From Mycolicibacterium rhodesiae JS60 (lineage in GTDB: Bacteria > Actinomycetota > Actinomycetes > Mycobacteriales > Mycobacteriaceae): a DNA stretch of 64,000 nucleotides. The translations under genes and the position numbers were made by a program. This document shows positions 54,278 to 63,680 of the stretch, one piece after another. The notes beneath the pieces were generated by a model that saw only the letters and a program-made list of their open reading frames with translations, made no database searches and was not told the DNA's origin. The first letter of the stretch is position 1. The number at the start of each line of letters is the position of its first letter. The stretch is from positions 83,139-147,138 of the forward strand of contig AGIQ01000009.1 in the NCBI GenBank assembly GCA_000230935.2, read 5' to 3'.

Positions 54278-55002
54278 AGCTCTTCATGCACTCTCTGGTG
54301 GGCGGCGGCGGAGCTGGCTGCGCGCGGGGCTGCCCGGTGCCGGCATGCCTCCATAGAAACCAACCAGACGGTGGTACGCATCCAAGTTGGCCAGACACCG
54401 GGCATCGGCCACAGGGTCTGTGCAGGCCCGCGGCGCCGACAGGAATAGACGCTTGATGTTCACCATCGCCTCACCCGCGTCCGAGCGGCCCGCCGACACC
54501 AGATTCACAAGCCAGCCCTGCGGCGGCACCAGGTCAAGAAGTCAGCACCGGACCCTCCAGACATTTTAGGTTTCCCGGTATGGCGTCTCCCAAACGACCG
54601 ACCGCCGTGAATCGTTTTGGGGCGTCGCTAAAGCGTAAGTGCGTCCACCCGCATTGCGAAGATGACGGCAAACAACCCAGACGAGCGCTCCATGGAGACC
54701 GGTCCGCAGTCCACCGGTGGACACTGCAGGTCCGAGCGCGCGTGGCAGGCCCGCTTCGCGGCAGCTGGTGGCACACGGCGATCGACGGCGACGACTCCTG
54801 GCTCTTATCCGTACTGACAGTTCGCCGCCGGGGATACGCACGCCCGGCGCCGGCTGGCCCCGGACGCGGCTACGCGGATACAGCCCGAGTAGTGCTCGGC
54901 AGGGCGCACAGAGGGCAAAGGTGCTGTTGAAAGATCGAGCACTGAGCGGCTGAGGCCATCACTGTGGCGGCCGAGTCCTGGCGTTCGGGCCGTCGAAGCA
55001 AG
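54278..55002. other. Gap between IS110 and IS1380
   Basis: No convincing gene. The first 250 bases, upstream of the IS110 gene, are where a bridge RNA would be expected in IS110-type elements. A short frame at 54290-54470 (VNIKRLFLSAPRAC...) is more likely a shadow of that RNA. The rest shows nothing recognised. Confidence 0.4.
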
Positions 55003-56705
55003 CCTAGCCTCGATTTTGCATCGAGTTGATGACGGGTCCGCTCGGTCACTGAATTGTGTTGCTGGGTGGTCGTTGTCGGGTGGCGGGCGTGGTGGGGTGT
55101 CCCGTGTCGCCGGGTGGGGCGGGCTTTCCCAGGGCCTGGTCTTTCGTGGTCGGCGGGTCGAGTGATCTGCTGGCTATCCGAAAGCGGTGCGTAGGTGTTG
55201 CCAGGCGGTCGCGATCGCTGATGCCCATCGCCAGGTGGCGTCGATACGGAGGCGAACCTGGCGGGCGCTGCGAGTGATACGGGCAGCGACGTGCAGGATC
55301 CGGTAGCGGAAGGTGGCGATCTCGGCGCGGGCCAGTGCGGGGTGGTCACTGAAGCCGATCAGCCGGGCCCAGGTGACCAGATCGGCGGCGGCCAGGGCGA
55401 TTTCCAGCCAGGCGGCGTTGGCCCAAAACGACTGGCAGGGCAGGTTGCGTAGCCCGGTGGCTTTCAGTTCGCGGATGCGGTCTTCGACGCGGGCGTGCTG
55501 GCGGTGCCGCAGCTCCAGGCCGGCGACCTGACCGGCAATGACGCCGGGTTCGGTGTCGGTGATGAATGCGGTGACCCGCATCCCGTCGGTGTCGGTGAAC
55601 CGCAGCTGCGCACCCGGGTGGGGCCTTTCTTTGCGCAGGATCAGCCGGGTGCCAGCGGGCCAGTTGCTCAGGTTGACCAGGCCGGTGGCTTCGGCGACCC
55701 AGGCGCCGTCACGGATGCCGCCGTCGGTGTCGATCGCCGGATACCAGGCTTGGCCGAGGTTGAGGGTGTCGACCGCGTCCTGGACCCGCGCATCGACGGG
55801 GTAACCGAAGGAAAATCCCACCCCGGCGGTGCGGCAGGCGTCGGCGAACTTGTGGGTGGCTCCAGCGGTGTCGCAGCGCACCAGCACCCGGCAGGCATCC
55901 GAATCTGGTGGACCACCTGGGCGGGGCCGCCATCGCGGCGGCAGCGACGCCAAGGCCTGCTCCAGGACGATGATGTGATCGGAGGCGGTGTTGGAGCCGG
56001 CGTTACCGGTGCGCAGCAGCCCGGCCAGCGCTTCCCCACCGGCGATCTCGGGACGATCCAGAAACGCCAGCAACGGATGGTGACCATAGGTTTTCTTCCA
56101 GGTCGGGGTGGCGCCGGTCTTGTTGTCGGAGTGATCGATGACCAGGGTGGCATCGAGGTCGATGTGCAGCCAGCCCTCACCAGCGGGGGCGGCTCCAGCC
56201 GCCCATGCTGCAGCCCGTGCGCCGGCTCGTGCAGCCCGCACCCCGGGCAGGTGGGCGGCGTCGATGCGCTCATCGATCAACCGCCACATCGTGGTTGTCG
56301 AGGCCTTCGCGCCGAACACATGCTCACGGTCCCCACACAACTGGCCGACCGCATCGATGCAATCGGCCCCGTCGGCGACCGCTGCGGCCAGATCGGCGAA
56401 CACCTCCCCGGGTGCGTACACCCACGGGCCCCGGTACGTATCGGCCAGCACGGCGGTGACCTGCGACGATAACCCCGTCAGATCGGCAAGCTCACGAAGC
56501 AAGCCCATCCCGGCATGCGACACCACGCCCTGCCCATCGGCGGACACTTTCACCCGCGCTGCGGCCACGATATTCTTCACCTGCGAGGTGCCTTCCCGTA
56601 GGAACGATTGAACCGTAGAGAAGTCCAATTATTCCTTGCAGGACAGGCACTTTCGCGTATCTACACCCCGAAAATCACAACACTTCACGAAAAATCCGGG
56701 CTAGG
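55003..56705. mobile_element. IS1380-family insertion sequence
   Basis: The 1.7-kb element runs between inverted ends CCTAGCCTCGATTTTGC (55003 onward) and the complement of CCTAGCCCGGATTTTTC (ending 56705). No target duplication was recognised. It holds one transposase gene, read leftward. Confidence 0.75.
55174..56628 (-). CDS. IS1380-family transposase
   Basis: The 484-residue DDE transposase shows the family pattern: Asp in LHIDLDATLVIDHSDNK near residue 160, a second acidic motif near ALVRCDTAG shown as LVRCDTAGATHKFA, and the C-terminal ARVEDRIRELKATG with the catalytic Glu region. Length is typical. The TTG at 56628 is the first start after the end repeat. It appears intact. Confidence 0.88.
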   Translation of the reverse strand: MDFSTVQSFLREGTSQVKNIVAAARVKVSADGQGVVSHAGMGLLRELADLTGLSSQVTAVLADTYRGPWVYAPGEVFADLAAAVADGADCIDAVGQLCGDREHVFGAKASTTTMWRLIDERIDAAHLPGVRAARAGARAAAWAAGAAPAGEGWLHIDLDATLVIDHSDNKTGATPTWKKTYGHHPLLAFLDRPEIAGGEALAGLLRTGNAGSNTASDHIIVLEQALASLPPRWRPRPGGPPDSDACRVLVRCDTAGATHKFADACRTAGVGFSFGYPVDARVQDAVDTLNLGQAWYPAIDTDGGIRDGAWVAEATGLVNLSNWPAGTRLILRKERPHPGAQLRFTDTDGMRVTAFITDTEPGVIAGQVAGLELRHRQHARVEDRIRELKATGLRNLPCQSFWANAAWLEIALAAADLVTWARLIGFSDHPALARAEIATFRYRILHVAARITRSARQVRLRIDATWRWASAIATAWQHLRTAFG

Positions 56706-57211
56706 CGTCCACAGTGAAGGCGTGCTCGTAACCTTGTGGGCCGAGATGTTCGTAGACGAGTGTCGTCGTCGCGCGGTTCCAGTGGTGTCCGAGGCGCACG
56801 GCTGATAGGCCATGAGCAGCAACTGGGCGGATCCTCTGTTGAGGTCCGGTTCAGAGGAGGGTGCTCATGTCGGTGTTGGGGATTGCGCTTGATCCGTCGA
56901 CGGTGATAGTCGCGGTGGATCCGGGCAAGGCGTTCCATCGAGTGTGGATCAGTAATGGATCTGGGCTGCTGGTTGATCCGATGTCGTTGTCGGTTTCGCG
57001 AGAAGGCGTCGCTGAGCTGGAGTTGGCGCTGAACAAGCATGGTCCGAGCTCGCCGGTGATCGCGATTGAGGCGACCGGGAGCCTGCATCGACCGTGGGTT
57101 GCCGAGCTCGAACGCCGTCATCCGGGGGCGGTTCGGTTGTTCGCGCCTGTTGGACGTCACTGAGGATGCAGATGATGCCGTCACTGTCGTTGCGGATGGT
57201 TCTGATGTGAA

Positions 57212-57244
57212 GAAGACCCTGTCCGCGTAGCGGGCAGGGTCTTC
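57212..57244. terminator. Strong hairpin downstream of the ATPase gene
   Basis: Arms of 15 bases (57212-57226 and 57230-57244, GAAGACCCTG and CAGGGTCTTC at the base) with one G-T pair enclose GTA. Before the IS3 insertion it lay just past the stop of the ATPase gene, fitting a terminator. Confidence 0.6.
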
Positions 57245-57347
57245 GTCGGTGCGGTGACGGCGTCCTCGGTGTGGTGCCGTCGTGTGGTCAGTGATTCAGT
57301 CTGGCCTTCCCCCGAGACCGTGGAGGCATCGGCTATAAGGAGTAGCG

Positions 57348-57638
57348 ATGTCAGAGAAACGGAAGAAGTACGACCGGGAGTTCCGTGAGGGCGCTGTGCG
57401 GATCGTGCTTGAGACGGGTAAGCCGATCGCCCAGGTCGCGCGGGACCTGGGGATCCACGAGGGCACGCTGGGCAACTGGGTTGCCCAGGACCGCGAGGCC
57501 CGCGAGGGCCGGGGCGAGCTGACCCGCGATGACATGGAGGAGCTCAAACGCCTGCGCGGCGAGAACGCTGAGCTGCGGATGGAGCGCGATGTCCTCAAGC
57601 GATCAGTGGTCCTGTGGGTGAAGGAGGCGACGAAGTGA
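57348..57638 (+). CDS. IS3 OrfA
   Basis: The 96-residue protein has an HTH (GKPIAQVARDLGIHEGTLGNW) in the first 60 residues and a leucine zipper (LKRLRGENAELRMERDVLKR) at the end, as in IS3 OrfA. It ends in a GTGA overlap with OrfB, near the place where a -1 frameshift normally fuses the two. Confidence 0.9.
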   Translation: MSEKRKKYDREFREGAVRIVLETGKPIAQVARDLGIHEGTLGNWVAQDREAREGRGELTRDDMEELKRLRGENAELRMERDVLKRSVVLWVKEATK

Positions 57639-58570
57639 GCGTGGCACGCTTCATCGCCGACCAGAGGACCAAATACCGGGTGCCGCATACGATCACGTGC
57701 GCTCTGCTCAGTGTGAGCGTGTCGTGGTTCTACAAGTGGATTAGCCGTGCTGAGAACTCTGATGGGTTGCATACCGACACCGATCGGCGCCGCGCGCACC
57801 TCGATAGCGCGGTCGCCGCGGCGTTCACGGCGGCCAAGGGGCTGCATGGTTCGCCGCGGCTGGTCGCTGACCTGCGCGATCTGGGTTGGGAAGTGTCGGA
57901 AAAGACGGTGGCCGACTCGATGCGCCGCCAGGGTTTGGTGGCGCGCCGCATCAAGCGCCGCAATGGGCTCACCAAGCAGGACAAGACGGCACCGAAGTTT
58001 CCTGACCTGGTCAAACGAGACTTCACCGCGGCTACGCCGAACCGCAAATGGGTCGGTGACATGACTGAGATCCCCACTGAGTCCGGCCAGAAGCTGTATC
58101 TGGCGACCGTGATCGACCTCTACAGCCGCCGGCTGCTGGGGGCAGCCATGGGCCTGCATCCGGATGCCGAGTTGGCGTGTGCGGCGATCAAGATGGCTGT
58201 GGCCGCGCGCGGCGGCCGCCAAGTGATCTGGCGCGATGAGGACTCCGAGCGGGTCATATTCCATACCGATCGCGGTAGCACCTACACCGCACACGCGTTC
58301 ACCACGCTGTGCCGCCAGTTGGGGATTCGGCAGTCAATGGGCCGGGTCGGATCGTGTTTCGATAATGCTGCCGCGGAGGCGTTCTTCTCTTCCTTGGAAT
58401 GGGAAGTCTTGTCCCGCAATCGTTTCCGTGATACTATCCATGCGCAGGCTGTGGTAATCGACTGGTGCTACACCTTCTACAATCACCAACGCCGCCACAG
58501 TGCCGCCGACGGGCTATCGCCCGTCAACTACGAGATCAGGGAATCCAAGACCAAGCCCGAAGCGGCATAG
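57635..58570 (+). CDS. IS3 OrfB transposase
   Basis: The 311-residue integrase-type protein has the DDE motifs Asp in VGDMTEIP, Asp in FHTDRGSTYTA and Glu in AAAEAFFSSLEWE. GTG 57635 is preceded by AAGGAGG, though a fused product with OrfA is also likely. Its 3' end overlaps the altered end of the ATPase gene on the other strand. Confidence 0.9.
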   Translation: MSVARFIADQRTKYRVPHTITCALLSVSVSWFYKWISRAENSDGLHTDTDRRRAHLDSAVAAAFTAAKGLHGSPRLVADLRDLGWEVSEKTVADSMRRQGLVARRIKRRNGLTKQDKTAPKFPDLVKRDFTAATPNRKWVGDMTEIPTESGQKLYLATVIDLYSRRLLGAAMGLHPDAELACAAIKMAVAARGGRQVIWRDEDSERVIFHTDRGSTYTAHAFTTLCRQLGIRQSMGRVGSCFDNAAAEAFFSSLEWEVLSRNRFRDTIHAQAVVIDWCYTFYNHQRRHSAADGLSPVNYEIRESKTKPEAA

Positions 58571-59413
58571 GAAACCCTCCACGATTTCGGGGGAACCACA
58601 GTCGTGGCCACTTTCGGTGACGGCGATGCGGGCGGATTTCTCGTCGACGATGGCGGCCTTCGCGGCGAACGCCGCGGTCAATGCGTGCACGGCGAGGTTG
58701 TTCACCGCCCGCGGGTATCCGCGGGCGGCGTTGTGGATCAACGTGATCGCGTCATCGGAGAACAACGGATCGGTCCGGCCGGCGATCTTGGCGTGATGGC
58801 GGATGTAGTCGGCGGTATCGGCTGGTGCCATCCCGGGCAGCGAGTAGCGGACCGCGATGCGTTGATCGAGCGCGGCGAGGACACCGAGGCGCAGCCGATG
58901 TCGCAAGGTGGGCTGTCCGACGAGCAGTGCAGCGAACGGTGATCCCGAGTCCATGTCGTGGTTGGTGAGCATCCGGATTGCTTCCATCTGGGCGTTGTCG
59001 AGCAGGTGGGCTTCGTCGATCACGACGACCGGGGTGCGGCCCCGTTCGGCGTGCTCGGCGGCCAGTGCGTCGGCGGCTTGCGGTGCCAGCGTCGCGGTGT
59101 AGAAGCTCGGCACCCGCCCCAGCGCACCCACGATGTGATGCAACATGCCGCGGACCCCCACTGAGGGATTGGGCAGGTAGATGATCACGTGCCGCGCCGG
59201 ATCCAGGGCGGAGGTCGCGGCCCGGATGGCGACGGTCTTGCCGGCGCCGACCTCCCCGGTAATCACCCCGATGGCGTGTTGATCCACGCACCAGGTGATC
59301 CGGGCGACCGCTTCGGCGTGTCCGGGATGGCGGTGCAGCATCGCCGGGGCCAGCCCCCGCCCGAACGGCATCCGGGTGAAGCCGTAATACGATTGCAGCC
59401 GTTCAATACTCAT
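58514..59413 (-). CDS. AAA ATPase, TnsC/IstB/ExeA-like
   Basis: The 299-residue protein has Walker A GEVGAGKT (near residues 54-61), Walker B VVVIDEAHLL and the arginine-rich second half of AAA transposition regulators. It would help its DDE transposase choose targets. It overlaps the transposase gene by ATGA. The IS3 insertion removed the native stop: the original product ended VTESGHD, and 28 residues encoded by IS3 now follow. Its core is unaffected. Confidence 0.82.
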   Translation of the reverse strand: MSIERLQSYYGFTRMPFGRGLAPAMLHRHPGHAEAVARITWCVDQHAIGVITGEVGAGKTVAIRAATSALDPARHVIIYLPNPSVGVRGMLHHIVGALGRVPSFYTATLAPQAADALAAEHAERGRTPVVVIDEAHLLDNAQMEAIRMLTNHDMDSGSPFAALLVGQPTLRHRLRLGVLAALDQRIAVRYSLPGMAPADTADYIRHHAKIAGRTDPLFSDDAITLIHNAARGYPRAVNNLAVHALTAAFAAKAAIVDEKSARIAVTESGHDCGSPEIVEGFLCRFGLGLGFPDLVVDGR

Positions 59414-60889
59414 GCCGTTGTTCCGTTCCGGTCGGTGATGTCGGCGACGTCGTCGATGCTGAGCTGCCCGGGGATCTGGCTCTGGTCACCGTTGCCGTCT
59501 TGGTTGTCGCCGAAGAGGGCGTCGTAGCCGATCCGTCGATCGTGGCGGACTTGTTCGTGGTGGGTCCGGGCGGTCAACGTCAAGTAGTCGATCCCCGTCG
59601 CAGGCACCGGCGGCTCGGGTGTCTCGGCTCTGGCCTTCGGATGAACGTGGCGGGTGATGTTGTGCGGCAGCGCCTTTCCGTGATTTCTGTCGCGGTATCG
59701 GACTTCCACGGTTTCCATGTCGAAGGGTGAGAACACCAACTCGACCTTCCGACCGACCAACGCCTGATCGACTTGGTAGGTGTTGCCGTGCAACGACACC
59801 GTCGCGGTTTTGGTGACCGTGCGGTACTCCGACCACAAGAACGCCTCGGTCAGCTCGGGTGCGGTCGGCATCGCCGGGGTCCGCCCCAACCGGATCCAGC
59901 CGCCGTCCCAGCGATCCAGCGGGGTCTGCCCGGTCTCGGTGTGGATCCGGCGGTGGTACTCGGTTTCGACCCATGCCGTGAGTAGCCGGTTGAGTTCCAA
60001 CAATGCGGTGCGGTGATCGGTGCCGGCCGCGGCCAACTCCTGCGCGGTGGTGTCGGTGAGTTCGACGAGGAACTGCTCACGTACGGTGCGGAAGAATCGT
60101 TCGATCTTGCCGCGGCCCTGAGGCCGGTGCGGGGTGGAGTGCACCAGTCGGATCCCGAGTTTCGCGCACGCCCGCAACAACCAGGCATCCACGAAAGCCG
60201 AGCCGTTGTCGACGTACACACTGGCCGGAACCCCACGACATGCCAGCGCCGGTTCCAACGCGACTCCGAGGCGCACCGTATCCTCGGCGAACCCGAACCG
60301 GTAGCCGCAGATCAGCCGAGAATGATCATCGAGGAACGCGAACAGATAGGTTTTACGCCCGCCAATCTTCGGGCCGTGCAACGCATCCCCGGTCCAGCGG
60401 TCATTGGGGTTCTCGGCTTCGAAGCGCCCGAACACCACCGGGGTGTCCCCGGCAGCCGGGCCGATCAACTCGAGGCGGTGAAAGTGGCGCAGCAGCGTCG
60501 ACTCCGACGGCGCCCACCCCGCCGACGCCCGCAGGATGCGTTGCACCTGTGCGGCGGTCCGCGCCGGGTTCTCCCGCTTGAGCGCGGCCGCGAGTTCCAA
60601 CGTCGCGGTGTCGGGTGCGTGGCGAGGATGCCCGCGGCGAGGGAATCAGCTCCTCGAACCCGCCGGCCCGGTAGCGGCGGATCCACCGGTCCAGGGTGTC
60701 GCGCGAATAGCGCACCGACGTCCCGAACGGATCGGTGTGCTCGCGGGCGGCAATCTCACGGACGATCCGGCCGCGGGCCTTCGTCGAGAGCCCGGAATCC
60801 AGCGCCGGGCAGATCAATCGGTAGCGGAACAACCCGACCGCGTGGCCTCTCTCGCGCCGCTTCTGTTCGTCGGTACTGATGACACCCAC
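59410..60889 (-). pseudogene. Mu/TnsB-type DDE transposase with a frameshift
   Basis: The N-terminal part, from GTG 60889 (STDEQKRRERG...), has an HTH (VRYSRDTLDRWIRRYRAGG). Near 60600-60640 the reading must shift by one base to continue ATLELAAALKRENPARTAAQ. The rest has the DDE residues (WTGDALHG, VYVDNGSAF, GKIERFFRT) and a TnsB/Mu-like beta-barrel end (VSLHGNTYQVDQALVG). The shift may be a mutation, a sequencing error or programmed; no clear slippery run is seen. Without it the joined enzyme would be about 490 residues. Confidence 0.78.
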
Positions 60890-60929
60890 TCCTGTCTCGG
60901 CGATGCCACCCAAACCCGTTGCCGGGCAG

Positions 60930-61586
60930 TCATCCCCGCGACGATGACCCATCGGCGGCCCGAATGGCAGGGTCAAGTGGTGTTGGGCGAACAGACGCCA
61001 ACTGCGTCGGCCACCCCGGAGCCAGCAGCCGACCACCACTGCACCCGACAGCAGCCCGCGCCGACGTCACCGCACCGATCACCGATCGCTCACCGAAACG
61101 CGCCGCGATCGCCGAGCGCGCCGCCTCGACAGCGGCCAGCACGTCCCCGCACCTCGAGCCGGTCGCCTTCGGTATCGACACATCGACCCCCGCGGCGACC
61201 ACGACCGCGATGAACCAGTCGCGCACCACCTCGGCTCGCCCGGTGATCACCCGCAGCCACCCACGGACCGTCGATCCGGGAATCCCCAACCGCGCCCCGA
61301 TCAGGCGGTGCCCGGCACCGGCCGCCTTGGCCACCACCGCCGCCCAGATCAGCTCCGCCAAATAGGCCCTGCGCAGCAGCAACGTCACCGGAAGCAACAC
61401 ATGAGTCACCGCACACTCGCGGCACCGAGACCGGCGCGGCCGCACCGACTCTCCCACACCCGCCACCGGTCGCGAACGGGCGAAACCCCACCGGACCAAC
61501 ACCCCGTCCGGGCACGACGGACACGACATCTCGCCACCTGCCAGCCGGGACTCGACGCGCCCGGGATCGACCTCTACCGTGACCAT
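60930..61586 (-). CDS. DUF6431-type zinc-ribbon protein
   Basis: The 218-residue protein begins MVTVEVDPG at ATG 61586 and has CPSC near residue 18 and CREC near residue 50, a zinc ribbon, then a helical HTH-like part (HRLIGARLGIPGSTVRGWLR). Such proteins precede TnsB/TnsC-like pairs in actinobacterial three-gene transposons and may recognise target or end DNA. It leads the operon, 40 bases from the transposase start. Its exact role is unknown. Confidence 0.7.
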   Translation of the reverse strand: MVTVEVDPGRVESRLAGGEMSCPSCPDGVLVRWGFARSRPVAGVGESVRPRRSRCRECAVTHVLLPVTLLLRRAYLAELIWAAVVAKAAGAGHRLIGARLGIPGSTVRGWLRVITGRAEVVRDWFIAVVVAAGVDVSIPKATGSRCGDVLAAVEAARSAIAARFGERSVIGAVTSARAAVGCSGGRLLAPGWPTQLASVRPTPLDPAIRAADGSSSRG

Positions 61587-62743
61587 CAGTGCCTTTCGCA
61601 CTACGCACGGTGCCCCCGAGATCTCTGCCAGGAAATTCAGCGGGGGCGCCGTGCACCCATCAGTTCCTCGACACACTGACGGTGCAGACCACCAACCTCA
61701 ACCCCGCAGCCATCTCGGCCACCACATCGGCACCCTCATCGACGGCACAACACCCCATGGTCGTCATCCCGAGAGAAGGTCAACACGCGCCGTCAGAAAC
61801 GAAATCGGCGCGTACGCAGCTGGGTTCGGGCAGGTTCAAAACCGATGATCGTGATTGCGCAGCGCTGACGTACATGGCTCGCCAAGGTGGCGGTCGGCGC
61901 GTTGGCCAGCAGACAGCGGTAGAGACACTGCGCGCTGCAGTGCGGTATCGCCGCGGGCTGGTCGCTGACCGCAAGATCGCCCAGCAGCGGTTGCATGACC
62001 AGCTCAATGTGTTGTGTCCGGGGCTGTCTGCGCCGGCCGGTCATGGGCGTGCCCTGGCAGTGGAGACGCCGACCGGTCTTGCGGTGCTGGCCTGTGCAGC
62101 TGAGTTCGCGGGACGAGCGCCGCAGCTACGGTCATTGATGTGTCGTGCGCCGGGGCGGCTAACCTGCAGCACGGCCCAGTACTGGTTGGCGCGGTGGCGC
62201 CAGTGCTTGCCGCCGCCGGCTGATGCTGATCGGCGCGCTGATCGGTTGCGTCGTGATCTGGACCGATATCGTCGACTCCGGACCGACATCGCTGCCATCG
62301 ACGGCGAGATCGTGGCATTGCTCGCCGAGACCGACGGTCAGGTCCTGACCAGTCTTCCCGGAGTCGCTTCGATGCGCGCGGCGGCCTTCGCCGCGCACAG
62401 CCTGCCCATCGAGCGTTTCCCCGATGCTGAACACCTTTATTCCGCAACGGGTTTAGCGCCTGCGCTCTATCAATCAGCAACCCTGAATCGGAGGGGCCGC
62501 ATCTCACGTCAGGGCTTGGCTGAACACCGTGAGGCCTTGATGGGCATCGCCTGGGGGCTATCCCAACGGTCACCGTCGTTTGTTGAGCGCAATGCCGAAC
62601 TACGTGCTCGAGGAATGGCACCAATCCAGGCCCGCGTCGCGCTCGCACGCCACGCATGCCGCCTGGCATATCGACTTCTGCGGACCCAACAACCCTTCGA
62701 TGAACAGCGCTATCGTCGAGGAAGGCTCAGTCGCGAGCGGTGA

Positions 62744-63056
62744 CGGCCGTTACGGCTATGCCGCACGACGGCGCAACCTAGCTTGCCGCCCGCTCGCCCT
62801 GGGCCGCCATCACGGCGCACACGAAAGCCTGCCGACAACGGCGACTGATCAGCCTGCCGACCACCAACGGCCCAGCCGACCTCGACGAGACAATGCTCAT
62901 CGCGTCAAAACCGAGGACTACACCTCGGGCAACTCACACTGCCCACCTCCGCTATTGACTCCCAGCGCGAAAGCTGATGAGGAGAAGATGCAGTGTTCCG
63001 GAGCCGGCGTGGTTGCGTGCGAGATCGCGGATGGCGACGGCGAGGCCGGAGGTGCT
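62744..63056. other. Gene-free gap after IS110
   Basis: About 310 bases with no supported gene. The right boundary of the interrupted IS110 should lie in the first part, but IS110 ends lack obvious inverted repeats. Confidence 0.4.
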
Positions 63057-63087
63057 CCGGTAATTCATCACAGTGACGAATTACCGG
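63057..63087. terminator. Hairpin overlapping the relE stop codon
   Basis: CCGGTAATTC (63057-63066) and GAATTACCGG (63078-63087) form a perfect 10-bp stem around 11 bases. The toxin stop codon (63081-63083) lies inside the second arm. It fits a terminator for the toxin-antitoxin mRNA. Confidence 0.65.
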
Positions 63088-63359
63088 GGGCGATAGGCAT
63101 GTGCCCGATGCTCGATGGCGCCGATGTAGAGGGTGTGCTCGTCGGGGAGGGCGCGAAATGTGACGCGGTAGCCGCCGCGGCGCGCGACGCGCCACCCTTC
63201 AAGCTCGAACCGCAGCGGCTTGGACATGGTGTACGGGTCGGTCGGCAACGTGTTGGTGATGAACTCGGCGATCGCGGCGGCCACTTTGTGCGGCAGCCGT
63301 TCCAGCGCACGTATGGCTCCTGGCGACAGCTGAACGGACCAGGGCTGCGGATCACTCAC
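63081..63359 (-). CDS. relE: RelE/ParE-family toxin
   Basis: The 92-residue protein has the RelE fold pattern (WSVQLSPGAIRALERLPHKV, then KPLRFELEGWRVARRGGYRV and a late IEHRAHAYRPR). RelE toxins cut mRNA at the ribosome. Conserved basic residues are kept, including the final His-Arg region, so it should be active. It overlaps its antitoxin gene by 4 bases and would maintain the plasmid by addiction. Confidence 0.85.
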   Translation of the reverse strand: MSDPQPWSVQLSPGAIRALERLPHKVAAAIAEFITNTLPTDPYTMSKPLRFELEGWRVARRGGYRVTFRALPDEHTLYIGAIEHRAHAYRPR

Positions 63360-63625
63360 GTGAGCCCGTATCGGCGGCGCAGCTCGTCGCTGGAGACAGT
63401 GTTGCCGGCGGCGTAGTCGGCGTCGGCCTGGCGCAGCTCGTCGACCAAGCCGGGAGTCCTTAGTGCGTGCAGAGTTTCGGTCAGCGATTCCAGATCGTCG
63501 GCGGACATGATGACCGCTGCGACGCGTCCATGTCGGGTGATCTGGATGACTTCGTGGGTGGTGTCGGCTTCCTCGACGAGCGCCGAGAGCTTGTCCTTGG
63601 CTTCACTGAGCGGTACGGTTCGCAT
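63356..63625 (-). CDS. relB: Phd/YefM (RelB)-family antitoxin
   Basis: The 89-residue protein starts MRTVPLSEAKDKLSALVEEA, the Phd/YefM signature, with HGRVAAVIMSADDLESL following, and a C-terminal toxin-binding tail. It neutralises the RelE partner and represses the operon through the palindrome directly upstream. Confidence 0.86.
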   Translation of the reverse strand: MRTVPLSEAKDKLSALVEEADTTHEVIQITRHGRVAAVIMSADDLESLTETLHALRTPGLVDELRQADADYAAGNTVSSDELRRRYGLT

Positions 63626-63631
63626 AGCTGG

Positions 63632-63680
63632 ATTATAGCCACACTATTAGCCGATGTATAGGCTAATATCTAGCCGATAA
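63632..63680. promoter_or_regulatory. Operator-promoter of the toxin-antitoxin operon
   Basis: TATTAGCC (63645-63652) and GGCTAATA (63661-63668) are perfect 8-bp arms around 8 bases, with further half sites TATAGCC and CTAGCCG on either side. It lies 20 bases from the antitoxin start and fits a Phd/YefM operator. The rest of 63681-63941 shows no gene. Confidence 0.7.

Larger units (their letters stand above)
57302..58600. mobile_element. IS3-family insertion sequence
   Basis: The 1,299-bp element begins TGGCCTTCCCCCGAG and ends GGGGGAACCACA, with CGTGGAGG also mirrored inside. The 3-bp repeat GTC flanks it (57299-57301, 58601-58603), as is usual for IS3. It sits in the last codon region of the ATPase gene. 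Confidence 0.87.
57148..61785. mobile_element. Three-gene TnsB/TnsC-like transposon inserted in IS110
   Basis: The element starts TGTTGGACGTC and ends GGTCAACA, so it has TGT...ACA termini. CGCGCC flanks it at 57142-57147 and 61786-61791 (5- or 6-bp duplication). Both ends contain repeated GCCGTC-type motifs (for example GTGGTGCCGTCG at the left and GTTGTGCCGTCG at the right). Without the IS3 inside, it is about 3.3 kb, encoding DUF6431, a Mu/TnsB-type DDE transposase and an AAA ATPase on the minus strand. Its end motifs differ from those of E1 and E2. Confidence 0.8.
56861..62743 (+). pseudogene. Second IS110 transposase, interrupted
   Basis: The N-terminal piece (56861-57147) has VAVDPGKAFHRVW and AIEATGSLHRPW, ending at RLFAP. 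The C-terminal piece (61792-62743) resumes SETKSARTQLGSGRFKTDDR and holds the Tnp_20 domain (LPGVASMRAAAFAAHSLP). Removal of 57148-61785 and one CGCGCC copy gives GCG CCG TCA GAA in frame. The joined enzyme would be about 412 residues and belongs to a different IS110 branch from the one at 53009, without the extra HTH. Confidence 0.87.

Noticed and set aside
54290..54529. Short minus-strand frame upstream of the IS110 gene
   Set aside because: Could be coding, but the position matches where IS110 elements keep noncoding RNA, and no domain is seen.
55495..56472. 325-codon plus-strand frame opposite the IS1380 transposase
   Set aside because: Antisense shadow of a well-matched transposase.
57148..61785. 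Idea that this transposon's enzymes move E1/E2
   Set aside because: Both have TGT/ACA ends, but the inner end motifs differ (GCCGTC-type against TGGCGGA-type), so cross-mobilisation is not supported.
62580..63416. 278-codon plus-strand frame over the IS110 end and relE
   Set aside because: It overlaps two well-supported genes in other frames.
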